Source: Pseudomonadota bacterium
GTDB lineage: Bacteria > Desulfobacterota > Syntrophia > Syntrophales > UBA5619
Length of the DNA: 40,078 nt
NCBI GenBank assembly: GCA_018827585.1
Contig: JAHJXP010000224.1
Location: 1 to 40,078 of the forward strand
Direction of reading: 5' to 3'
This document shows positions 24,904 to 32,521 of the stretch, in pieces. The notes below the pieces were generated by a model. The model worked only from the letters and a program-made list of their open reading frames with translations. It made no database searches and was not told the origin of the DNA. A program made the position numbers and the translations under genes. Within the stretch, counting starts at the first letter, position 1. Each line of letters starts with the position of its first letter.

Positions 24904-26118
24904 ATGAAAAAGGCATTGGAAGGCATCAAGGTGGTGGAGGTCGGGGCGGCGGTCGCCATGCCGCTGGTCGGCATGCTGATGGGAAGCTGGGGGGCCGAAG
25001 TCGTCCATGTCGAGCCCCCGGATCGGGGGGATATGCAGAGGCTCATGAGCCAGCGCCTCAGCTCATGGACGCAGCACAGCGAGATCAACTACCTCTGGGA
25101 GCATGTGGACCGCAACAAAAAAAGCATCGGCGTCAATCTGGCGAGCCCCGAAGGACAGAAGATCATTCATCAGCTCTGCGGGCAGGCAGACGTGTTCCTG
25201 AACAATCTGCGGCCTTACGAGATGAGCAAGTTCAACCTGACCTATGAGGCGCTCGCGGCGCAAAACCCCAGGCTCATCTATGCCAACCTGACCGGCTACG
25301 GCCTCCGGGGGCCGGAGAGGAACGCCGGCGGCTACGACTCTGTCGCTTTCTGGGCGCGCAGCGGCGTCATGGAGTTGATGCACGATCTGAACGCCGCACC
25401 GAATATTTCCCGGTCCGGCTACGGGGACAGCATCACCTCCCTGAGTCTGCTGGCGGGGGTCATGTCGGCCCTTTTCATCCGCGAGCGCACCGGGGTAGCC
25501 CAGCAGGTGGAGGTCTCCCTGTACAACACCGCCACCTGGGTTCTGGGGGCCGACATCAGCGGTTGCCTGGTCACCGGCAAGGACGCCACGCGCCCCCAGC
25601 GAAAAACAATGGGCAATCCCATCCGCAACCACTATCCCACGAAAGACAACCGCTGGGTCATGCTGGGCATGACCAACGCGCAAACCTATTGGCCGGAGTT
25701 TTGTAGAATGATCGAGCGGCCGGAGTGGGAGAACGCCCCACGGTTCGCCACCTTCAAGGCGCGGGAAACGAACGCCCCAGAGCTCATCAGACTTATCGAG
25801 GAGATCTTCCGGACCCGAACCTATGCCGAGTGGGTGGAGATCCTAGGGAAGTATAAGCTGGTCTGGTCGCCCGTCTGCACGCCGCTGGAGGTAACCCATG
25901 ACGAACAGGCGATCGCCAATGAGTTTTTCGTCGAGATGGATCTCCCCGACCATGGGACGATCAAGGTGCTCAACAACCCGATCAAGCTTTCCAAAACCCC
26001 CGCCGGCATCCAATCCCGGGCGCCGGAGCTGGGGGAGCATACGGATGGGTTGTTGGCGAACCTGGGGTATACGCCCGAAGACGTGGCAAGAATGAAGGAA
26101 GCCGGCGTCGTCGGATAG
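24904..26118 (+). CDS. Class III (CaiB/BaiF) CoA-transferase
   Basis: This 404-residue CoA-transferase moves CoA from a donor such as succinyl-CoA to a carboxylic acid. The N-terminus LEGIKVVEVGAAVAMPLVGM is the family opening, and WEHVDRNKKSIGVNL with NLRPYEMSKFNLTYEALAAQ follow. The catalytic aspartate is expected in GGYDSVAFWARSGVMELM, about residues 140-157. The C-terminal GEHTDGLLANLGYTPEDV is typical. GAGGAGAGGGTTGT precedes the ATG. Downstream lies an orphan receptor tail, evidence that DNA was lost right after this gene. With the lyase 52 bases upstream it probably activates the same acid that the lyase cleaves. Confidence 0.92.
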   Translation: MKKALEGIKVVEVGAAVAMPLVGMLMGSWGAEVVHVEPPDRGDMQRLMSQRLSSWTQHSEINYLWEHVDRNKKSIGVNLASPEGQKIIHQLCGQADVFLNNLRPYEMSKFNLTYEALAAQNPRLIYANLTGYGLRGPERNAGGYDSVAFWARSGVMELMHDLNAAPNISRSGYGDSITSLSLLAGVMSALFIRERTGVAQQVEVSLYNTATWVLGADISGCLVTGKDATRPQRKTMGNPIRNHYPTKDNRWVMLGMTNAQTYWPEFCRMIERPEWENAPRFATFKARETNAPELIRLIEEIFRTRTYAEWVEILGKYKLVWSPVCTPLEVTHDEQAIANEFFVEMDLPDHGTIKVLNNPIKLSKTPAGIQSRAPELGEHTDGLLANLGYTPEDVARMKEAGVVG

Positions 26119-26129
26119 GGCTGCCGGTC

Positions 26130-26261
26130 ATGGTCGAGGTGCCGAACGCGCAAGGGCTGGAACCGGTGCCCAGCACGCCGGAGGCCTTCGGGGAGTTGAT
26201 CAAGACGGAGGTCGCCAAATACACCAAGGTGGTCAAGGCGGCGAACATCAAGACCGAGTGA
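26130..26261 (+). pseudogene. Orphan C-terminal stump of a TTT receptor
   Basis: From an ATG at 26130 the frame gives 43 residues: LEPVPSTPEAFGELIKTEVA followed by KYTKVVKAANIKTE and TGA. This is the C-terminal helix region of TctC/Bug receptors; compare WTRVVKKANIRLEK at the end of 22824. The signal peptide and both binding lobes are missing. It lies between the CoA-transferase and the enolase-superfamily gene and marks a deletion endpoint. A second tail of this kind is at 2947. Confidence 0.88.
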
Positions 26262-26299
26262 GACATCTGAATGCCTGACGCTTTTTAAGGAGTGAGAAG

Positions 26300-27391
26300 A
26301 TGAAAGTGGCCAGCGTTGAAGCAATTCCTTTTCGGATTCCCCTGACCGAGAAGAAAGTCTGGGCCCGCGGGGCCTTGGACGCGGCGGAGCACGTCCTGGT
26401 TCGCATCCGAACGGATGACGGACTCACCGGGATCGCCGAGGCGCCTCCCCGCCCCACCATCTACGGCGAGTCCCTTCGCTCCATCGTTGCCGCGGTTGAG
26501 GATTGGTTCGGGCCTGCCGTATTGGGACTCGACCCCTTCGAGACGGAAAAGGCGCTGGAGAGGTTCGAGCGCTGGGTGGGCAATCCGACGGCCAGGGCCG
26601 CGGTGGAGATGGCTCTGGCCGACATCAAGGGGCAGGCGGCCGGAGTTCCGGTCTACAAACTTCTGGGAGGCTGGACGGATCAGGTGCCTGTCTGTGTAAG
26701 GGTCCCGACGGGCGATGCCGACGCCGTCGTCCGATCCTGCGCATCCTTCCGTGATCGGTACGGCATTGTCACCTTCAAGATCAAGGTGGGGATGAAGCCC
26801 CACGAAGATATCGCAACCCTCCGAGCCGTCCGGGAGACGATGGGACCTGCCGTCCGGTTGTGTCCGGATGCCAATCAGGGGTACGATCCCCAGACTGCCA
26901 TCCGGGTGCTGAAGGGCATCGAAGATCTGGACATCACCCTTCTCGAGGAGCCGTGCAGGATCGACAACGATCGGGGTCGGCAGCAGGTGGCAAAGGTTAC
27001 CTCGATCCCGCTGATGGGCGACGAGAGCTGCACCAATCCGGCCGAGGTGCGGCGGCAGCTCGCCCTGGGGGTGGTCGGCGTGATCAGCATCAAGGTCGCC
27101 CGTACCGGCTTCGCCGTCTCCCAGCGCATCGCCCATCTATGCGAGGCGGAGAGCGTCGTCAACCTCTGCGGCACCCAAGCCGACAGCAGTATCGGGGTGA
27201 TCTGCGGCACCCATTTCGCGGCATCCTGCCGCAACGTCAAACTGGCGAGCGAGTTGACCGGCTTCCTGGACATGGTGGATGATCTGTTGGTTGATACGCC
27301 GAAGATCGAGAACGGCATGATCCAACTCACGGATCGGCCGGGCCTGGGGATCGCAATCGATGAGGCGAAGCTTAAGCGGTATCGGATATAG
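26300..27391 (+). CDS. Enolase-superfamily enzyme, muconate-cycloisomerase/dipeptide-epimerase subgroup
   Basis: This 363-residue enzyme of the muconate lactonizing enzyme (MLE) subgroup carries the base motif K160-I-K162 (TFKIKVG) and metal ligands Asp190 (PDANQGY), Glu216 (LLEEP) and Asp241 (GDES). Lys265 lies in ISIKVARTG, the second catalytic lysine of the subgroup. This pattern allows cycloisomerisation, epimerisation or o-succinylbenzoate-type dehydration. TTAAGGAGTGAGAAG precedes the ATG. It is followed 20 bases later by an HD-domain gene. The truncated copy at 2713-2832 is its close relative. Substrate unknown; the operon favours a carboxylate rather than a dipeptide. Confidence 0.9.
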   Translation: MKVASVEAIPFRIPLTEKKVWARGALDAAEHVLVRIRTDDGLTGIAEAPPRPTIYGESLRSIVAAVEDWFGPAVLGLDPFETEKALERFERWVGNPTARAAVEMALADIKGQAAGVPVYKLLGGWTDQVPVCVRVPTGDADAVVRSCASFRDRYGIVTFKIKVGMKPHEDIATLRAVRETMGPAVRLCPDANQGYDPQTAIRVLKGIEDLDITLLEEPCRIDNDRGRQQVAKVTSIPLMGDESCTNPAEVRRQLALGVVGVISIKVARTGFAVSQRIAHLCEAESVVNLCGTQADSSIGVICGTHFAASCRNVKLASELTGFLDMVDDLLVDTPKIENGMIQLTDRPGLGIAIDEAKLKRYRI

Positions 27392-27411
27392 CGGAAAGGA
27401 GATGAGACGCC

Positions 27412-27987
27412 ATGATCGGGGAAAAAGAGATCCAGAGCCTTTTTTCAAAACAATTGAGCCGGATCAAGAACAAGAAATTGCGGGACATGGTGGTCGAAAC
27501 CTACGTCATGGCCTGCCAGGAAGGGGGCTGGGAGAGCGTCGAAGACCTCAGGAAGGTGCCCTTCACCCTCCTGACGGACACCAAAGGGATCGATCTGATG
27601 CAGCACATCATCGCCGTCACGGAATCGGCCATCGGGCTGGCCCAGGGCCAGATCGAAAACTACGAGACCATGCCTTACCGGATCGACATGGACCGGCTTG
27701 TCGCCGGCGGGTTGCTGCATGACGTGGGAAAACTCGTGGAGATTCAGAAGGACGGAAAGGGGGGCTTCAGGAAAAGCAAGAATGGCGCCCTCATCAGGCA
27801 TCCGATCTCCGGCGCCATCCTGGCCGGCAGGGCGGGTCTGCCGCTCGAGATCGTCAACATGATCGCCTGCCATGCCAAGGAGGGCGAAGGCGCGCCGCAG
27901 GTGGTGGAGACCGTGCTCATCCACCAGGCCGATTTCGCCACCTTCAACCCCTTGATCATGATGACCAAGGGCCTTTTGATCACCTAG
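27412..27987 (+). CDS. HD-domain phosphohydrolase-like protein
   Basis: This 191-residue soluble protein has a complete HD metal-binding pattern: His65, His103-Asp104 (LLHDVGKLVE), His130 (RHPISGAILAG), His154 (IACHAKEGEG) and Asp174 (HQADFATF). HD proteins usually hydrolyse phosphoesters or nucleotides, and some are oxygenases. Here the gene is embedded between an enolase-superfamily enzyme and an aconitase-like enzyme with short gaps (20 and 29 bases), which is unusual and suggests a role tied to the pathway or to signalling. AAAGGAGATGAGACGCC precedes the ATG. Its substrate cannot be inferred. Confidence 0.85.
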   Translation: MIGEKEIQSLFSKQLSRIKNKKLRDMVVETYVMACQEGGWESVEDLRKVPFTLLTDTKGIDLMQHIIAVTESAIGLAQGQIENYETMPYRIDMDRLVAGGLLHDVGKLVEIQKDGKGGFRKSKNGALIRHPISGAILAGRAGLPLEIVNMIACHAKEGEGAPQVVETVLIHQADFATFNPLIMMTKGLLIT

Positions 27988-28016
27988 GCCGCCACCGGGC
28001 GGATGGAGAAGAGAGT

Positions 28017-29825
28017 ATGGGTAAAACGATCGTCGAGAAGATTCTGGGGGCGCACGCCGGCCGTGAGGTGAAGAAGGGCGATATCGTCGATGTGGTGATC
28101 GACGTGCGGGCCGCCAGGGACTTCGGCGGCGCGAATGTCGTCAAGAACATCCGGGACAGCGGCCTGAGCGTTGCCGATCCGAAAAAGACCTTCTTCACCT
28201 TCGACTGCAACCCGGGCGGGTCGGACCAGTCCTACGCGACCAACCAGCAGATCTGCCGCGCTTTTGCCCGCGCCAACGGGATCGGGATCTTCGACATCGA
28301 CCAGGGCATCGGCACCCATGTTGCCATCGACCGCGGCCTGGTCGTTCCGGGTGACACGTTTGTCTCGACGGACTCGCACGCCAACATCCTCGGGGCCGTC
28401 GGCGCGTTCGGACAGGGCATGGGCGACCAGGACATCGCCTATGCGTTCGCACACGGCAGGGTATGGTTTAATGTGCCGCCCACCCTGAAGGTAAATCTCT
28501 CCGGCAAGCCGTCCCAACAGGCGACGGCGAAGGATGTCACGCTGGCCCTGCTGAAAAAATTCGGCGCCAACGGCCTGCTGGGGTACGCGGTGGAGTTTTA
28601 CGGGCCGGTCGTGGACCGCCTCGGCCTGGACGGCCGCATCACGCTCGCCTCGATGGCCACGGAAATGGGGGGAATCATCTCCCTGATCCCGCCGACCGGG
28701 GCGATTCTGGCGTACTGCGGCGTCAAAAGCGGCAGGAACGTCAAAGGCATTTTTGCGGATGGGGACGCCGAATACGAAGGGGTAGAAGAGCTGAATCTCG
28801 ACAATCTGCAGCCGCTGGTGTCGCGTCCCGGACATCCGGAGGATGTGGTGAACGCGGCCGAGGTCGCCGGCCGGAAAATCGATTCGGTCTTTATCGGCTC
28901 CTGCACCAACGGGCGGATGGAGGACCTGGAAGCAACGGCGGACATCCTGAAGGGTCGGAGGGTCGCCCCCGGCGTGGTCCTGAAAATCGTCCCGGCCACA
29001 GACGAGATCTGGAAGGAGGCTCTCGAAAAGGGGCTTTGGGATCTCTTCAAGAAGGCGGGGGTCCTGGTGGGGAACGCCGGCTGCGCGGGCTGCGCCGCCG
29101 GCCAGATCGGTCAGAACGGGCGAGGCGAGGTGACCGTCAGCACGGGAAACCGCAATTTTACCGGCAAGCAGGGGATGGGCGAGGTGTATCTGGCCTCTCC
29201 CCGGGTGGCCGCGGCGTCGGCCGTGGCGGGCGTTATCGCGCTTCCCGATGCCATCCCTTCACGGCCGGTCGTCTTCGAACGGCGCCCGGCGGCGAACGCA
29301 ACGAAAAAGACGGCAAAGGGCGGGGAGACGGTCGAAAAACCGGCGGTCATCTCCGGGCGGGTCTGGGTCGTTCCCAAAGACAACATCGACACGGACATGA
29401 TTTTCCACAACCGTTACCTCGCCCTGACCGACATCCGGGAAATGGGCCGGCACGCCTTCGGAAACCTGGAGGGGTGGAAAGATTTTCCCGAGAGGGCGAA
29501 ACCGGGCGACATCGTCGTGGCGGGGAAAAACTTCGGCTGCGGAAGCTCCCGGCAGCAGGCGGTGGATTGTTTTTCGAGTTTGGGAATCCCGCTCATTATC
29601 GCCGAATCCTTCGGCGCCATTTACGAGCGCAATGCCATCAACGCGGGTCTTGCCATCATGAACGCGGCCCTTGTCCAATCGAAAATCGAGTCCGGGCAGC
29701 GGATCGAGGTGAATTTCAAAACGGGTGTGATCAGAAATCTCGACACCGGGGGAACGCTTCAGGGGGGACCGTTCTCCGAGGTGCAGATGAAGATCTATCA
29801 GCAGGGTGGATTGCTGGCGGGCTGA
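28017..29825 (+). CDS. Aconitase-superfamily hydro-lyase, fused LeuC/LeuD type (third copy)
   Basis: This 602-residue [4Fe-4S] dehydratase has cluster cysteines Cys296 (GSCTNGRMEDLEA), Cys356 and Cys359 (GCAGCAAGQ). The dyad FVSTDSHANILGAVGAFGQG replaces the more usual SDSHT. The linker near residue 420-440 is lysine-rich (ATKKTAKGGE). The swivel loop FGCGSSRQQAVDCF has QQ where aconitases have EH. This fits the isopropylmalate/homoaconitate/2,3-dimethylmalate side of the family rather than aconitase proper. It follows the HD gene and is probably co-transcribed from 22824 or 26300. Reaction: hydration or dehydration of a methylated or extended malate-like acid (inference). Confidence 0.9.
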   Translation: MGKTIVEKILGAHAGREVKKGDIVDVVIDVRAARDFGGANVVKNIRDSGLSVADPKKTFFTFDCNPGGSDQSYATNQQICRAFARANGIGIFDIDQGIGTHVAIDRGLVVPGDTFVSTDSHANILGAVGAFGQGMGDQDIAYAFAHGRVWFNVPPTLKVNLSGKPSQQATAKDVTLALLKKFGANGLLGYAVEFYGPVVDRLGLDGRITLASMATEMGGIISLIPPTGAILAYCGVKSGRNVKGIFADGDAEYEGVEELNLDNLQPLVSRPGHPEDVVNAAEVAGRKIDSVFIGSCTNGRMEDLEATADILKGRRVAPGVVLKIVPATDEIWKEALEKGLWDLFKKAGVLVGNAGCAGCAAGQIGQNGRGEVTVSTGNRNFTGKQGMGEVYLASPRVAAASAVAGVIALPDAIPSRPVVFERRPAANATKKTAKGGETVEKPAVISGRVWVVPKDNIDTDMIFHNRYLALTDIREMGRHAFGNLEGWKDFPERAKPGDIVVAGKNFGCGSSRQQAVDCFSSLGIPLIIAESFGAIYERNAINAGLAIMNAALVQSKIESGQRIEVNFKTGVIRNLDTGGTLQGGPFSEVQMKIYQQGGLLAG

Positions 29826-29859
29826 GAAACCCGCAAAAATTATTTTACTCCTTTGGTTA

Positions 29860-29973
29860 TGATTGCGAAAGCAGGAATCCATTTCCAGTCATTGCGAGGA
29901 GGCCGAAGGCCGACGAAGCAATCCCGTGAATTGCCCAATGCCTGTGAGATTGCTGCGCTGTGCTCGCAATGAT
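29860..29973. repeat. Dispersed palindromic (REP/MITE-like) repeat
   Basis: GTCATTGCGAGGAGGCC (from 29888) and TGCTCGCAATGATT (to about 29974) are inverted ends of an 86-base palindromic element; CGACGAAGCAATCCC and GAGATTGCTGCGC are its inner arms. Elements with GTCATTGCGAG...CTCGCAATGAC ends are abundant in many deltaproteobacterial and related genomes. Just before it, GCGAAAGCAGGAATCCA (from 29867) resembles half of another dispersed repeat. The element fills the gap between the aconitase-like and cupin genes and could fold in RNA. Confidence 0.75.
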
Positions 29974-30050
29974 TAGCGGTATGTTTTTCAAAGGTTTCCG
30001 GTTGTGAGTGACAGGACATTTCGATACATCAATCATGGGAGGTGGTCAGG

Positions 30051-30464
30051 ATGGAAGATTTGAAAAAATTGATTTTGAACGTGGAAGCCAGGAGCGCCGA
30101 GGAACTGGTCAAGCACTCGAAAGGGCCGGGAACGAGGTTTGTCTTTTCCGACCACAACAACAATCCGGAGACCGGCATCTATGTCATCATGCGGGCGGTC
30201 GAGAATGTCGATCACCCCGAGATGCATATCGAACCGCACACCCATGAATTTGAGAGCCTGTTCATTTTCAGGGGAAACAACCCCGATCTGACGGGCCTGG
30301 AGGTCGACGTCCTGTTGGGCGATCAGTGGTACAATATGCAATCGCCCAAAACCATTCGCATTCCCCCCGGATTGAGCCACAATTACCGGTTTGTCAAAGG
30401 TTCCGGCGAATACTGGAACATCGTTCTGACGCCGGGAGGGGAGTACAACAAGACGGTCCGGTAG
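30051..30464 (+). CDS. Small cupin-domain protein
   Basis: This 137-residue single-domain cupin has a metal-type motif IEPHTHEFESLFIF in the first half and PPGLSHNYRF in the second, giving three histidines and a glutamate for a metal. Such proteins act as isomerases, lyases or dioxygenases on small acids, or as sensors. The start was set at ATG 30051, eight bases after GGGAGG; a GTG nine bases upstream abuts the ribosome-binding site and is less likely. It is convergent with the enolase-superfamily gene ending at 30477, only 12 bases away. Function unknown. Confidence 0.82.
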   Translation: MEDLKKLILNVEARSAEELVKHSKGPGTRFVFSDHNNNPETGIYVIMRAVENVDHPEMHIEPHTHEFESLFIFRGNNPDLTGLEVDVLLGDQWYNMQSPKTIRIPPGLSHNYRFVKGSGEYWNIVLTPGGEYNKTVR

Positions 30465-30476
30465 ATCCAGGGGCCA

Positions 30477-31568
30477 TCAGCGGTATTTGGCGATGATCTC
30501 CTCCGTCAATGCCACACCGAGTCCGGGGACGGTGGGGACGCGAACCCGGCCGTCCTTGACGGCCAGAGGTTCGACTAACATCTCTTCATAGATCGACGTC
30601 CCGGAGGTGTCGAATTCCAAGAGACGGGTTTCGGGCATGGCGGCCATCAGGTGCAGGGTGGCGGCCAGCCCGACCCCGCCGGAGTAATTGTGGGGGGTGG
30701 CGACGACGCCGGCCCGTCCGGCGGCCTCGGAGATCAGCCTGGTCTGCCGGATGCCGCCGCAGCGCAGGATGTCGGGCATGACGTAATCGCATCCCCGGCA
30801 GGCGAGCATCGGTTCAAATCCATACGTCGTGTAGAGATTTTCTCCCGCGGCGATCGGGGTGGGCAGCCGCTCCCTTAGCCAGGCGTGACCCTCGTAATCG
30901 GCCGGGGCGATCGGTTCCTCGTACCAGAAGGGGTCGAAGGCCGACTGTCTGATGCCTTGCTCCAGCGCTGTCTGCCGGTCATAGATCGTGTTGATGTCGA
31001 TCATCAGGCCGATCTTCGGCCCGATCGCCCGCCGGATGGCCTCGAGTCGGTCCAGATCCCGGTCGTGTTCGGCGCCGATGTGCGTCTTGACCCAGCGGAA
31101 TCCCTCATCGACAAAACCCCTCGCCGTGTCGGCCATATACGCCGGTTCGTCCCAATGGAGGTCGCTGGCGTAGGCCTCGATCCAGTCCCGTTTAGCGCCG
31201 CCCAACAATTCGGAGACGGGGACCCCCTCGGCCTTGCCGCGGATGTCCCAGCAGGCAATCTCGACGCCGCTCACGGCGCAGACGGGAGACCCGCCGATTT
31301 CCCAGAAAGCGCTGCTGGTGTAAAGTTTTTGCCAGAGGGCTTCAATGTCGAACGGATCGAGCCCGACAAGCTGAGGCTTGGTGTGTCTCTCGATAATCGC
31401 CGCGACGAGGTTGTGGTTGCCCGAGGCCTCTCCGATGCCGGTGATCCCGGCGTCCGTGTCCACAAGAATGAAGGTGAAACGGCGCTGACTTCGCACGTCG
31501 CAGGAGTTGCGCTGCAGGCGGGGGAGTCGGCGGGTCAGTTGGATGGTCCGGACGTTGGTGATTTTCAT
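30477..31568 (-). CDS. Enolase-superfamily enzyme, mandelate racemase subgroup-like
   Basis: This 363-residue enzyme counts from ATG 31568, which follows TAAGGAGGTTAAACCTGTC; the frame extends to 31595 but without a suitable start. Metal ligands are Asp191 (MIDINTIY), Glu217 (WYEEPI) and Glu243 (AAGENL), and His293 is in TPHNYSGGVG. The base motif is K161-T-H163. These positions match those of the enzyme at 13582 almost exactly, so both belong to one KxH-bearing subgroup, unlike the KxK enzyme at 26300. The gene is divergent from the IclR regulator and has its own promoter candidate. Sugar-acid dehydratase or lactone cycloisomerase is likely; substrate unknown. Confidence 0.9.
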   Translation of the reverse strand: MKITNVRTIQLTRRLPRLQRNSCDVRSQRRFTFILVDTDAGITGIGEASGNHNLVAAIIERHTKPQLVGLDPFDIEALWQKLYTSSAFWEIGGSPVCAVSGVEIACWDIRGKAEGVPVSELLGGAKRDWIEAYASDLHWDEPAYMADTARGFVDEGFRWVKTHIGAEHDRDLDRLEAIRRAIGPKIGLMIDINTIYDRQTALEQGIRQSAFDPFWYEEPIAPADYEGHAWLRERLPTPIAAGENLYTTYGFEPMLACRGCDYVMPDILRCGGIRQTRLISEAAGRAGVVATPHNYSGGVGLAATLHLMAAMPETRLLEFDTSGTSIYEEMLVEPLAVKDGRVRVPTVPGLGVALTEEIIAKYR

Positions 31569-31606
31569 GACAGGTTTAACCTCCTTACTTGACAAGATGT
31601 GGTCTG

Positions 31607-31635
31607 TCCATAGCTGAAGCCATTTTAAGCGTCAA
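31607..31635 (-). promoter_or_regulatory. Promoter candidate for the minus-strand enolase-superfamily gene
   Basis: On the minus strand TTGACG (31635-31630) is followed after exactly 17 bases by TATGGA (31612-31607). It lies about 40 bases before the ATG at 31568. It faces away from the IclR promoter candidate, so the pair forms a divergent control region. Confidence 0.4.
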
Positions 31636-31661
31636 GCGAAACCTGGGGTGAATGTTTTTTC

Positions 31662-31691
31662 TTGACAAACAAAAAGGGGTTGCTTTATCGT
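31662..31691 (+). promoter_or_regulatory. Promoter candidate for the IclR-family regulator
   Basis: TTGACA at 31662-31667 is followed after 18 bases by TATCGT (31686-31691), about 50 bases before the regulator ATG at 31742. Divergent placement next to a target gene is typical of autoregulated IclR regulators. Confidence 0.4.
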
Positions 31692-31741
31692 ATCCTGTAA
31701 AACAAAATTCCACACAATGAACCTTCAGGGGCCGACCGCCG

Positions 31742-32521
31742 ATGCACGACATCAAGGAAAGAGAAAGCAGCAAGATGCGCTCCCTGGAACGGGCGCTTCA
31801 CGTCCTGGCCGTCTTGGAAGAATCGGCCGCCGCGATAGGCGTGACCGATCTCGGGCGCGCCAGCAAACTTTCCAAAGCCACGGTTCTGCGGATCGTATCG
31901 GTTCTGGAGAAATATGGATATGCCGAGAAGATACAGGGGCGCTACCGGCTTGGCGCGGCCGTGCTCCCGCTGGCCCACGCCTACGTTCTGGGAAACGAGT
32001 TGACGCGGGTTGCGCTGCCCGTTTTGCAGGAACTGGCCCAGACCACGGAGGAGACGGCGTCGCTTTTCGTTCGGTTGGGTTTCAAACGCGTTCTGGTCGA
32101 ACGGATCGAGGGGCTGCGCCCCTTGCGGTTTGTCCTGCCCATCGGGGAGAGATTGCCCCTCCATGTGGGCGCGGGCAAGGTTCTGGCGGCGGCGATGCCC
32201 GAGGCGGAGCTGCACCGGATGCTTGACGAACTGGGGGAGATGCATCTCGTAAGCGGGGAGCCGCTGGCCCGTCAGGCGTTGCTTTCGGAACTCGAACGCG
32301 TCCGTCGACAGGGCTACGCCGTTTCCCCGGGGGAGCGGATGATGGGGATCGTCGCGGTGGCCGCCCCGGTGACCGACGCCGACGGGGCCACGGTGGCCGC
32401 CGTGTCGCTGGCCGGCGCCAAGGACAGGATGACGCCGGAAAAAATCGAATGGGTATCCATCGCGGTGCGCGACGCGGCCAGGATGATCTCTGAGAGGTAC
32501 GGCGGCGCCCGAGGCGGTTGA
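31742..32521 (+). CDS. IclR-family transcriptional regulator
   Basis: This 259-residue DNA-binding regulator has a winged helix-turn-helix in the first 70 residues (ALHVLAVLEES, then VTDLGRASKLSKATVLRIVS and LEKYGYAEK). A GAF-like effector domain extends to the C-terminus with LPIGERLPLHVGAGKVLAAA and GYAVSPGERMMGIVAVAAPV, both IclR landmarks. It is the only transcription factor recognised in the window, and IclR proteins commonly sense organic acids. Divergence from the enolase-superfamily gene at 30477 suggests local control. Operator-like palindromes at 13279 and 18538 might extend its regulon. The ribosome-binding site is weak. Confidence 0.92.
   Translation: MHDIKERESSKMRSLERALHVLAVLEESAAAIGVTDLGRASKLSKATVLRIVSVLEKYGYAEKIQGRYRLGAAVLPLAHAYVLGNELTRVALPVLQELAQTTEETASLFVRLGFKRVLVERIEGLRPLRFVLPIGERLPLHVGAGKVLAAAMPEAELHRMLDELGEMHLVSGEPLARQALLSELERVRRQGYAVSPGERMMGIVAVAAPVTDADGATVAAVSLAGAKDRMTPEKIEWVSIAVRDAARMISERYGGARGG

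Noticed and set aside
29888..29974. CRISPR array or tRNA-like structure at the palindromic repeat
   Set aside because: Only one palindromic unit, no regularly spaced repeats, and no tRNA cloverleaf or anticodon arm.
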